Assembly (NCBI GenBank): GCA_012927585.1 | Contig: JABBOY010000036.1 | Coordinates: 98,586 to 162,585, forward strand | Direction: 5' to 3' | DNA length: 64,000 nt | DNA from: Glaciimonas sp. | GTDB taxonomy: Bacteria > Pseudomonadota > Gammaproteobacteria > Burkholderiales > Burkholderiaceae_D | In this document: piece by piece, positions 11,987 through 22,700 of the stretch | Position numbering within the stretch: the stretch's first letter is position 1 | Layout of the letters: the number at the start of each line of letters is the position of its first letter | Notes under the pieces: model-generated | Seen by the model: only the letters and a program-made list of their open reading frames with translations | Told to the model about the DNA's origin: nothing | The model's database searches: none | Translations under genes and position numbers: made by a program

Positions 11987-12309
11987 TTTGATACTCCTGG
12001 CTTGGTGATTGAAGAGATTATTCTGGCGACCCCGTCGCGGCAGAACGCAAATGCGGTGCTGTGGTGTGGCTTTGCGATGAGACAAGATTAGGGTTTAGAT
12101 GCATCTATGTCTGTGCGCCAACACACACACAGCAATATTTTCTTTTGGCATCATTCCAGTTTTTATGCGTGGCAGCGCACAGACAACGGCATGCAAGGTG
12201 CAACGCAGTACAGATAAACGGTATATGGGCGTGCTACTCTGTTGGCAAGGCATCCTTTCGGGCATCTTGTACTCCCAACCAGTTAGCGACTGAAAGCAAA
12301 AACTCTGAT

Positions 12310-13059
12310 ATGTCATGTATGCATGATCCGAACCAAAATCATCTCCTGGCAGCTTTGCTGGACGCTGAATTCGACCGCCTGTCGCCGCATCTGGAATTGA
12401 TTCCGATGCTGCTCGGCGATGTGCTCTATGAATCTGGCAACAAGTTGCAGCACGTCTATTTTCCAACCACATCCATTGTTTCACTGCACTATTTGCTCGA
12501 AAACGGCGGCTCGTCTGAAATTGCCGGGGTCGGCAACGAGGGCGTATTGGGGGTATCTCTTTTCATGGGTGGCGACACCACGCCCAGTCGCGCGGTGGTG
12601 CAGACTGGTGGCTATGGCTATCGTCTCAAGGCGCACATATTGATGGAAGAATTCTATCGTGCCGGACCGGTGCTGCGCCTGCTGCTGCGTTATACCCATG
12701 CCTTGATCACGCAAATGTCGCAGACATCTGTGTGCAATCGCCATCATTCGGTGGAGCAGCAATTGAGCCGTTTTCTCCTGTTAACATTGGATCGTTTGCC
12801 CTCAAATGAATTGACAATGACGCAGGAATTGATCGCCAATATGCTGGGGGTGCGACGCGAAGGTGTGACCGAGGCAGCCGGGAAATTGCAAAGTTGCGGT
12901 TTTATCCGCTATCGACGCGGCCATATCACCGTGTTGGACCGCTCCGGCCTGGAAGACCATGCTTGCGAATGTTATGACGTCGTCAAGAAAGAATTTGCTC
13001 GCTTGTTGCTGGATGTGCGCCAACTCCAGGGTAAGCCAGCGGCGAGCCGATCGATCTGA
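12310..13059 (+). CDS. Crp/Fnr-family transcriptional regulator
   Basis: cNMP-like N-terminal domain; C-terminal HTH MTQELIANMLGVRREGVTEAAGKLQSCGFIRYRRGHITVLDR. Confidence 0.88.
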   Translation: MSCMHDPNQNHLLAALLDAEFDRLSPHLELIPMLLGDVLYESGNKLQHVYFPTTSIVSLHYLLENGGSSEIAGVGNEGVLGVSLFMGGDTTPSRAVVQTGGYGYRLKAHILMEEFYRAGPVLRLLLRYTHALITQMSQTSVCNRHHSVEQQLSRFLLLTLDRLPSNELTMTQELIANMLGVRREGVTEAAGKLQSCGFIRYRRGHITVLDRSGLEDHACECYDVVKKEFARLLLDVRQLQGKPAASRSI

Positions 13060-13188
13060 CGGCACAGAATCTTGCGGCAGAGCAGGGCGACGTAGACGAT
13101 ATCCAATGTAGGAAGCCTTGCGTTGCTACACCGTCACCTTGTTTGCGCTGCGGTTAGCGCTTTTTGTATCTCAGTTGCAATCTAATTT

Positions 13189-15492
13189 ATGTCTAAAATT
13201 ATGCACAAAATGGAAAAAGCGCCGGTCGAGCGAATGATCTTGATCGGTTTCGGAATGACTCTGGCCGTTCTGCTGCTGGTCAGCGGCGTCGCGTGGACTG
13301 CTGCAGTGCAATCCGCTATTGCCGTTAAGATCATCGCTGCCAGTATCGTTTTTCTGTTGTTATTCCTGGCGCTGTTGTATATGCGGATACGGCGCGTGAT
13401 ACATCGCCGTTTTTTGGCAGAACAAGCGTTGCAAGAACTGCGGCAGCCACTGCTGAAAGCAGGCGCATTGCAAGATGCTATTTTCAACAGCGCCAATTTT
13501 TCCAGTATTGCCACAGACGCCCAAGGCGTGATTCAAATTTTTAATGTTGGCGCCGAACGCATGCTGGGTTATACGGCGGCGGATGTGGTGGACCAGACCA
13601 CGCCAGCGGGCATTTCGGATGCGCAAGAAGTGATCGCACGGGCAGCGGCCCTGAGCCTGGAATGGGATACTCCGATTGAGCCGGGCTTTGAGGCGCTGGT
13701 GTTCAAGGCCTCACGCGGCATCGAAGACATTTATGAACTGACCTACATCCGTAAAGATGGCAGCCGCTTGCCGGCGATCGTGTCCGTTACCGCACTACGC
13801 GATGCAAAAGACAAAGTGATCGGTTACCTGCTGATTGGCACCGATAACACGGCGCGCAAACAAGTCGAAGCGGAGCAAGCCCTGCTTGACCAGCGATTGC
13901 GCGATCAACAGTTTTACACGCGTTCTCTGATTGAGTCGAATATCGACGCCATCATAACCACCGATCCGCGCGGCATCATTAGCGATGTCAACCAGCAGAT
14001 GGAGTTGCTTACCGGTTGCACGCGCGATGAATTGATCGGGGCCCCATTCAAGAATTATTTCACCGATCCGGCCCGGGCCGAGGCTGCCATTACGCGTGCG
14101 CTGCGCGATGGCAAGGTGACCAACTATGAGTTGACCGCCCACGCCCGGGATGGCAAGGAAACGGTGGTGTCGTACAACGCGACCACCTTCCATGACCGCG
14201 ACCGCAACTTGCAAGGCGTGTTCGCAGCGGCACGCGATGTTACCGACCGCAAGCAATTCGAGCATGCGCTGCAAGAAAATTATGTTGAATTAGAAAGCGC
14301 GAAGGCTGCTGCGGAGAAAGCCAACCTGGCGAAATCGGAATTTTTGTCCAGCATGAGTCATGAATTACGCACGCCACTCAATGCGGTGCTCGGGTTCGCA
14401 CAGTTGATGGCGTCCGAGACCCCGCCGCCATCACCGGCGCAGAAACTGTCTATCGACCAGATTTTGCAAGCCGGTTGGTATCTACTGCGCCTGATTAATG
14501 AAATCCTCGATCTGGCAATGATCGAATCGGGCAAAGTGACGATGTCGCAAGAATCGATGTCCCTCACCGACGTGCTGCAAGATTGTCAGGCCATGATCGA
14601 GCCGCAGGCACAGCAGCGCGGGATACAGATGACGTTCCCGCATTTTGATCATCCGTTCTATATCCATGCCGATCGGACCAGGGTCAAGCAAGTGATCATC
14701 AACCTGTTGTCGAATGCGATCAAATATAACCGGGTCGGCGGCGCAGTCATGGTCGAATGCGTGATGCACATCGAAAATCGGGTGCGCTTGAGTGTCAACG
14801 ACACCGGAGCCGGTTTGGCGCCGGAACAGTTGGCGCAACTATTTCAGCCGTTTAACCGGCTTGGGCAAGAGTCCAGTACCGAAGAAGGCACTGGTATCGG
14901 CTTGGTCGTCACTAAGCAACTGGTCGAGTTGATGGGCGGTGTCATTGGCGTTGAAAGCAATGTAGGCGTTGGCAGCGTGTTTTGGGTCGAATTTCCCGCG
15001 TCCAATGCGCCGGAGTTGGTGTTCGGCGATAGCGGCGAGATCGGCCTGAATGAGCAGGATAATATGGCAGCGCATGCATTACCATGCCAGCGCACGCTGC
15101 TCTATGTTGAAGATAATCCGGTAAATCTGGTGCTGGTCGAACAATTGATTGCGCGCCGTAGCGATTTGAAATTGTTGACGGCTGTCGATGGACATCTGGG
15201 CATCAAGTTGGCGCGACTCTATCGGCCGGACGTCATTTTGATGGATATTAATTTGCCCGGCATCAGCGGTTTTGGCGCTTTGAAAATTTTACGAGAAGAT
15301 CCGGTAACTGCCCACATCCCGGTCATGGCGCTGTCGGCCAACGCTGTCCCGCGCGACATCGAGAAGGGGTTGAAGGCCGGGTTCTTCCGCTATTTGACAA
15401 AGCCGATCGAGGTTGTTGCGTTTATGGATGCGCTTGATGTCGCGTTGCATCATGCGGCTGAAAATGGCTTGGCAAGTGAATCGGCACGGTAA
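13189..15492 (+). CDS. PAS-domain hybrid sensor histidine kinase with C-terminal receiver
   Basis: Two TM segments, two PAS, H-box FLSSMSHELRTPLNAVLGF, GTGIGLVVTKQLVELMGG, receiver YVEDNPVNLVLVEQL...ILMDINLPGISG. Confidence 0.93.
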   Translation: MSKIMHKMEKAPVERMILIGFGMTLAVLLLVSGVAWTAAVQSAIAVKIIAASIVFLLLFLALLYMRIRRVIHRRFLAEQALQELRQPLLKAGALQDAIFNSANFSSIATDAQGVIQIFNVGAERMLGYTAADVVDQTTPAGISDAQEVIARAAALSLEWDTPIEPGFEALVFKASRGIEDIYELTYIRKDGSRLPAIVSVTALRDAKDKVIGYLLIGTDNTARKQVEAEQALLDQRLRDQQFYTRSLIESNIDAIITTDPRGIISDVNQQMELLTGCTRDELIGAPFKNYFTDPARAEAAITRALRDGKVTNYELTAHARDGKETVVSYNATTFHDRDRNLQGVFAAARDVTDRKQFEHALQENYVELESAKAAAEKANLAKSEFLSSMSHELRTPLNAVLGFAQLMASETPPPSPAQKLSIDQILQAGWYLLRLINEILDLAMIESGKVTMSQESMSLTDVLQDCQAMIEPQAQQRGIQMTFPHFDHPFYIHADRTRVKQVIINLLSNAIKYNRVGGAVMVECVMHIENRVRLSVNDTGAGLAPEQLAQLFQPFNRLGQESSTEEGTGIGLVVTKQLVELMGGVIGVESNVGVGSVFWVEFPASNAPELVFGDSGEIGLNEQDNMAAHALPCQRTLLYVEDNPVNLVLVEQLIARRSDLKLLTAVDGHLGIKLARLYRPDVILMDINLPGISGFGALKILREDPVTAHIPVMALSANAVPRDIEKGLKAGFFRYLTKPIEVVAFMDALDVALHHAAENGLASESAR

Positions 15493-15534
15493 TGCCGCTA
15501 AATAACAGGTGGACGATTTTTTGGAAAGAACGCA

Positions 15535-16731
15535 ATGCTTGAAGCATCCGAGATTCTAAACGCCAGCATCCTGATCGTGGATGATCAAAAAACGAATGTA
15601 ATGCTATTGGAGCAAATGCTGCGTAATGCAGGCTACCAGCGCATCACATCGACGATGGACCCGCGCGCAGTCTGCCCCTTGCATTTGGCGTATCGCTATG
15701 ACCTGATTTTGCTCGATCTACACATGCCCGGCATGGATGGGTTCGAGGTCATGGAGGGTTTGAAGGAAGTCGAGGTGGGCGGTTATTTGCCGGTGCTGGT
15801 CATTACCGCGCAACCGGGCCATAAGCTGCGCGCTTTGCAAGCGGGCGCCAAAGATTTCGTCAGCAAGCCATTCGATTTGATCGAAGTGCAGACACGCATC
15901 CACAACATGCTGGAAGTGCGGCTGTTGTATCAAAAACTGGGCAATTACAACAAGGTGCTGGAACAGACGGTGCAAGAGCGCACTGTCGAACTGCGCCAGA
16001 GCGAGGCACGTTTCAAGAGTTTTACGGAGCTGTCATCGGACTGGTACTGGGAGCAAGACCCACAAGGTCAATTTACCAAGGTATCCGGCCCGGTTTTCGA
16101 CATGCTCGGGATCGAGGCGGACGGCATGCCGGGCGCGGCCGGCGCGGTGTTGGCGGGGCGCTGGAATGCAGCTGAACGGGCGCTGCTGTACGCCAACATT
16201 GCAGCCCGGAGACCCTTTCTGGATTTCGTCTACAGTCGCGGTAATGCCGATGGCACCACGCAATATCTGCAAGTAAGCGGAGAACCGATGTTCGATTCAG
16301 CCAGCCGCTTTATCGGTTATCGGGGAATCGGCATGGAGATCACCGACCGTAGACGCCCGGATCAGGAGCAAATACGTTTTCGCAGTGCCATGGATGTGAT
16401 CGATCAGGGTATATGTCTGCTTGATCGGGTCAGTATGCGCGTGGTCGACGCAAATGAAACGGCTTGCCGTATGTCGGGCTATAGCCGTTCCGAGTTGTTT
16501 GCCTTGAATCTGGCCGATCTCGGCATCGGTAGCAGCGAGAATTTGGCAAGCATTTTCGATGCGTTGATCGCGGGCGGCCCGACGCACATGCAAACGGCGG
16601 ATTTGCGCCGCAAAGACGGCTCGACGCTTGCCGCCACGATCGATTGGCGCACGCTGCGTGTGGGCGACAACTGGATTATTGTTGGCGTCATCAGCACCCA
16701 TCGCAAACAATGGGAGTTGCAGGATTCTTGA
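15535..16731 (+). CDS. Response regulator with C-terminal PAS domains
   Basis: Receiver ILIVDDQKTNVMLLEQML...LILLDLHMPGMDGFEVM plus PAS/PAC repeats. Confidence 0.9.
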   Translation: MLEASEILNASILIVDDQKTNVMLLEQMLRNAGYQRITSTMDPRAVCPLHLAYRYDLILLDLHMPGMDGFEVMEGLKEVEVGGYLPVLVITAQPGHKLRALQAGAKDFVSKPFDLIEVQTRIHNMLEVRLLYQKLGNYNKVLEQTVQERTVELRQSEARFKSFTELSSDWYWEQDPQGQFTKVSGPVFDMLGIEADGMPGAAGAVLAGRWNAAERALLYANIAARRPFLDFVYSRGNADGTTQYLQVSGEPMFDSASRFIGYRGIGMEITDRRRPDQEQIRFRSAMDVIDQGICLLDRVSMRVVDANETACRMSGYSRSELFALNLADLGIGSSENLASIFDALIAGGPTHMQTADLRRKDGSTLAATIDWRTLRVGDNWIIVGVISTHRKQWELQDS

Positions 16732-16752
16732 AAACCGGCTGCTGATTCAGCG

Positions 16753-19700
16753 TTACTGAAGCTCGGCATGCAGCAGTATCTCCACCGCATGTTCTTGCTT
16801 GTCGTCAACCAGCGGTATCGTCCCATCCAGCTGCAGAACGCCATCCACTTTCACACTATCCGTCGCATCTTGATCCCGGCTTTGCGTCACCTTAATCCTG
16901 TACATCGTATCGCGATACCGATAATGCAATCCATACGTACTCCAGTCACCCGGCAAGCATGGGGTAATACTTAGCTTGTCGCCTTCCAGCTTCAAGCCCA
17001 GTAGCGATTCCATAACCAGCCGGTACATCCATCCCGCCGATCCGGTGTACCAGGTCCAGCCGCCGCGGCCTACGTGCGGAGATACCGCATACACGTCGGC
17101 GGCAACGACATAAGGCTCTACCTTGTAGGTGGCAATATCCCGGTCGGTCTTGCCATGGTTGACCGGATTAATCATGTGCATCAATTCCCAGGCACGCAAG
17201 TTGTCGCCCATCTTGGCAAACGCCATCGCGGCCCAGATCGCCGCATGCGTGTACTGTCCTCCATTCTCGCGCACGCCCGGAACATAGCCGCGGATATAGC
17301 CGGGATTCTGGCCGGATTTGTCGAACGGAGGATCGAGCAACTGGATGAGTGCGTCTTTGCGCCGCACCAGCCGTCGATCGACTGCCAGCATCGCCATCTT
17401 TGCCCGTTCCGGTTTGCCGGCGCCAGACAATACCGACCAGCTTTGCGAAATAGAATCTATCTGGCATTCGACGTTTTTTGCCGAACCAAGTGGCGTTCCG
17501 TCATCAAAATATGCACGGCGATACCATTCGCCATCCCAGCCGTTTTTGTCGATGTTCTGACGTAGTTGCGCTGCCTCAGCGCGGCAACGGTCGGCGAATG
17601 TCCGGTCGTTGTGGATCGTGGCGACCTCGGCAAAACGCATCAGTACTTCGTAGAGGAAAAAACTGAGCCAGATGCTTTCGCCTTTGCCATGTTCGCCAAC
17701 CTTGTCCATGCCGTCGTTCCAGTCGCCGGAACCGATCAGCGACAAGCCATGTACACCAAATTTCAATCCTTTTTCAATCGCCCGCGCGCAATGCACATAC
17801 AGTGTAGCGATCTGTGCAGAATGGTTCGGCAGGTCGTAATAAGAATCTTCATCCTGATTGACCGGGCGGCCTTCGATGAAATGCACCGGCTCATCGAGCA
17901 CGCCGGTGTCGCCGGTGCTGATTACATAACGATACAGCGCAAGCGGCAGCCATAGGTAATCGTCGGAACAATGCGTTCGCACACCGCGGTCGGTTGGTGG
18001 ATGCCACCAGTGTTGCGCATCGCCTTCGATGTATTGATGCGCAGCGCATAACAGCAGATGTTCACGCACCAGTTTCGGTTCGCTGTGCACTAATGCCATG
18101 CTGTCTTGCAACTGGTCGCGAAAGCCAAATGCGCCACCGGACTGATAGTAACCGCTACGCGCCCACAAGCGGCAGGCGATGGTTTGGTACATCAGCCAGC
18201 CGTTGGCGAGAACATTGAGCGATTGGTCTGGCGTTTCGACTTGTACCGCACCCAGCGTACGCTCCCAGTAAGCATGCACGGCCTGCAGCGCATCCTGCGC
18301 TGCGGCCCCGCCCCGATAACGCTGCACCAGATTGCTGACATTGGTGCGGCGGGTATCGGCCATGCCGAGCATGAACACGATTTCGCGTTGCTGCCCCTGG
18401 ACTAGTTCGAACGGCACTTGCAGCGCAGCGCAGGGGTCGAGACCGGCGCCGACCTTGCCGGACAAGCGTACCCGCTCCATCGCGGCGGGGTTTTGCAACG
18501 AACCGTTGCGGCCGATGAATTCATTGCGGTCGGCACTGATGGTGTAGGACGTTGCATCGACATCGAAGAACGCAGTGCGCTCGGTAAAGTCTGTGTTGTA
18601 CGGATTGCGCGCAAACAGTGTGCCGGTTGCCGGATCCGTTTCAGTAATGATGTGCATCAGTGATTTTGGGCGCAGGTCGCCGAGCACCCATTCGACATAC
18701 CCGGTGGCGGATAGTTTGCGTATCGTGTCGGAATCGTTGCGTATCCGCAGTACCGAATATTTGACCGCTGCATCGATCGCAACATACACGGTCAGCTCTG
18801 AGGATATATCGTCTTCGATATGCTCGAACACGCTGTAACCGAAACCATGTCGCGTGACATATTCGCCTTCGCCGCGGCGGGGCAATGCAGTTGGGGACCA
18901 GGTGTGCCCGGTCTCTTCATCGCGTAGATAGAATGCTTCACCGCCGGTGTCGCTGACCGGATCGTTGGCCCATGGCGTCAAACGGAATTCATGCGCGTTC
19001 TCGCCCCAGGTGTACGCTTGTCCGCTTTCGGAAATGACGCTGCCGAACTGCGGATTAGCCATCACATTGACCCACGGCGCAGGGGTAACCTGGTCGGCTG
19101 AGGTGGTGATCACATATTCGCGTCCATTCGGCGTGAAGCCGCCAATGCCGTTCGACAGGATCAGATCACGCTTTGCCAAGTTAGTGCTCTTGCCTGCTGC
19201 GATTGATTGCTGCGATGGCCGACTGCGTACCGGACTCAGGTGGGGCAAGCGCACTTCCACCAGGTCGCGGCGGTTGATCTGTTGGGCCAGTGTGCCGTGG
19301 CTATCGGTCAGGAACACCCGCGCCACCGACTGCAGCAGTACACGGTCTTCGTTGGGAATCTGATCGACTACCCGCACGAAAATGCCGCCCGGAATATCCA
19401 TTGCATGGGCGCCGGTTGCCGATGAAATCAGCCCCATGATCTGTTCCTGCAAGACTTGCCGGTAACTGACATGTTCTTCATTCCAGATCACAAGATCGAC
19501 CGCCAGTCCTTTCGAGCGCCAATATCCATGCGCCTGTACCAGTTGACGCACCAGGCTGATATTTTTCTGATCCTTGATCTGTACCAGTACGATCGGTAGG
19601 TCGCCGGAAATGGAATAGCTCCACAAGCCTGATTGTCCGCGTTGATTGCGTATAAGGACACTGGTGTCGGCGCGCAGCAGTAGGTTTACATATACGATTG

Positions 19701-22700
19701 AACTGGCCAGACGCCCGTATAATTGCGCATCCGCTTCGCTGGCGTTCAGCTGGCGCAGCACAACCTGACTATGAGCCCCCGATAGTTCGACCACGCGATC
19801 CGCCAAATGTCGGTCCTGATATTTTTCAATGAGATTGAGACAGAGTTCGCGCGATTCTCCGACGCCGGTCACCATGTCAATAGTGGCGGTCTGCTCCGCG
19901 TCAATCGTTATCTGATAACGAATCGCGACGATCGGGTCGAGCACTGATCCTTGGTTTCCGGCCAGTGGCGCAGGGTTCTGCATTGCTTGCGGCGCAGTGA
20001 CGGTATTGCCGCGGCCGATGAATTGCATGCGATCCGTTTCGAACGATACTGCCTTGATGTCGGCGCCGCGCACTGTCATCAGATGGAACATCCACGGCAT
20101 TTTTTCATTCGAAGATCGTGGCCGACGGGTGCACAGGATGGCGCGCGACGAATCGATGATTTCAGTCTGGACGAACAGGTTCGAAAATGCCGGGTGCGAC
20201 GCGTCAGCTGCGGCAGGAGCCAGCACCACTTCCGCATAACTGGTGATGTCGATGGTTCTGCTGCGGCGCGAGTTATTGATGATGTGGGTGCGACGCAGTT
20301 CGATATCGTCTTCCGGCGACACTACGATTTCTGTGTGCATGTCGAAGTTGTTGTCGCTGCGGCGAAATTCAGCGCGGCCTTCGGAGAAGATCACTTCGTA
20401 ACTTTGCGGCTGCGGCGGCGTCAGTGCCGGCTGAAATGCGGTCGACCAATAGTGTCCGTCCTCCAGATCGCGTACATAACAGAACGTGCCCCAGTTATCG
20501 CGCGTACAGTCTTCACGCCAGCGCGTGATCGAGAGGTCGTTCCAGCGGCTGTAACTGCCGCCGGCGCTGGAGACCATCACATGGTAACGACCGTTCGACA
20601 ATAGCTGCACTTCCGGCGTGCGGGAGTCTGGCCGCTGCAGTACGCGCATCTGCATTTCCTGGTCAGGCAATACGGTGCGAATGTCGGCCAACTCGGTTGT
20701 ATTCGAATAGGTTGCGGAAGCTTTTGGCACGCGCTCATATAAAAGCGACATCGTGGCCTGAAACAGAGGGTCGGATTCGAAACGCTTTTGCAACGGACGG
20801 TCGAGCAGCAAATATGCAAACGACAAAAATCCCATGCCCTGATGATGTGCCATGAAAGAGCGGATCACCGCGTTGTTCTGCCCGCGCGGCAGGCGTGACG
20901 GGGTGTAATCGATCGCCTCATAGAAACCGAACTTGCCTTCGACTCCTTGGGCGGACAATTGCTGCAGATTACTGCATGCTTTTTCGGGCGTCACCATCAA
21001 CGCCATCATCGAGGCATACGGTGCAATCACCAGATCGTCGCCGAGTCCGCGCTTAAAACCCAGGCCCGGCACGCCGAAAGCACGATACTGATAATTCAAA
21101 CTGGCATCGAAAGCGTTATAGCCCGATTCTGAAATGCCCCACGGCACACTGCGCTGGATGCCGTATTCGATTTGCCGTGCCACTGCCGAATGATAGGTCT
21201 GGTCGAGCAGGGTGTTTTCAAATGTCGGCATTACCAGCAGCGGCATCAGGTATTCGAACATCGATCCGCTCCACGACAACAGGATCGGTTTGCCGCCGGC
21301 CACGGTCAGTTGGCGCCCCAGTGCAAACCAGCTTTCCTGCGGCAATTGTCCCTGTGCGATAGCGACGAAAGTGACCAGCCTTGCTTCGGAGGCCAGCAAG
21401 TCATAGCAGCTGGCATCGAGGCGTCGCTCGGTGACGTTGTAACCGATTGCCAGCAGATGCGTGGCAGGGTCGTACAAAAAGCCGTATTCCATGCGTGCGA
21501 ACTCTATCGATTGCAGCGTGAGCTGGTCGATCAACAGCATGCGTTCAGCGGCGCGGCGGCTACCATCGGACACCAGTTGATTGAGGGCGAACACACTTGG
21601 TGCATCGTGCGGATTACTGTGTTCGGCAAGCCGCTGTTCAAACGTTAGCATCAGATTGGTATGGAGTCGCGCCAACTGGCGCAGCGTTGGGATCTGATCC
21701 AGTTCGGGGAAGTCCCCGATCCAATCGGCAGGTTCGAGCATTTGTGTCCAGGGTGCCAGCAAGCTGATTTCATTTAACGCTTCACGGCACTGGCTCGCAA
21801 GCGTACATGCCCACACATTGATCGGCAAATCGGGTACGGCTTCGAGGCCGTCTTTGAAGCTCGTGGCGCGGTGGCTCAATCGTTCCAGACAATCGTGGGT
21901 AACGGTCAGTGTGCGCGGTGCAGACTGGCAGGCGGATTCGAGGTCTTGCTCGAACTGGATCAATTTTTCCAGATATGTACTATCTGCAGCTTCTGCAACG
22001 GTGCGCAGGATTTCAAAGGTATCGCGGATGCCGGGAAATACACGCTTACCGAGAATCGGCGTATCGAGCAATCCGGTCAGACCCGGACGCAGCGTAAGTA
22101 GATGGCCGGCAAGGTTGCCGCTGTCCACGGTCGATACATAAATCGGATGTAGCGGCGTCAGGGATCGGGTGTCGTACCAGTTGTAGAAATGGCCTTGATA
22201 ACGTTCCAGCGCAGACATGGTGCGCAGGGTATTTTGGGATCGTTCTATTAATTGCCCGGCAGGGATGTAGCCGAAGTCATACGCGGCCAGATTGGCAAGC
22301 AGCGACAGGCCGATGTTGGTGGGAGAGGTGCGGTACGCGACTACTGCAATCGGATGTTCCTGCACATTGTCGGGTGGTAGCCAGTTGCCTTCCGCTCCGA
22401 CGTAGGTTTCAAAAAAGTGCCATGTCTTGCGCGACAGTGATTTCAGGAACAGTGTCTGCTCATCGGATAAATCTGCGCTGCGGCGCGCGATAGGCCGGCT
22501 GATCCAGTATGCTGCTATGGGCGAGATCCACCATAGCAGCAAAATCGGCGCAGCCGCTCCGATTGCAATCGGATTGTTCAGGATGAGCCAGACAGCGCCG
22601 GCCAGCGCTGCCGCCGGCGCGATCCACATCGATCGGCAATAGGAGATTAATCCAAACACATTGTTTGACTGGCCTGAGTTGCGACTGGCCGCGCAAGATG

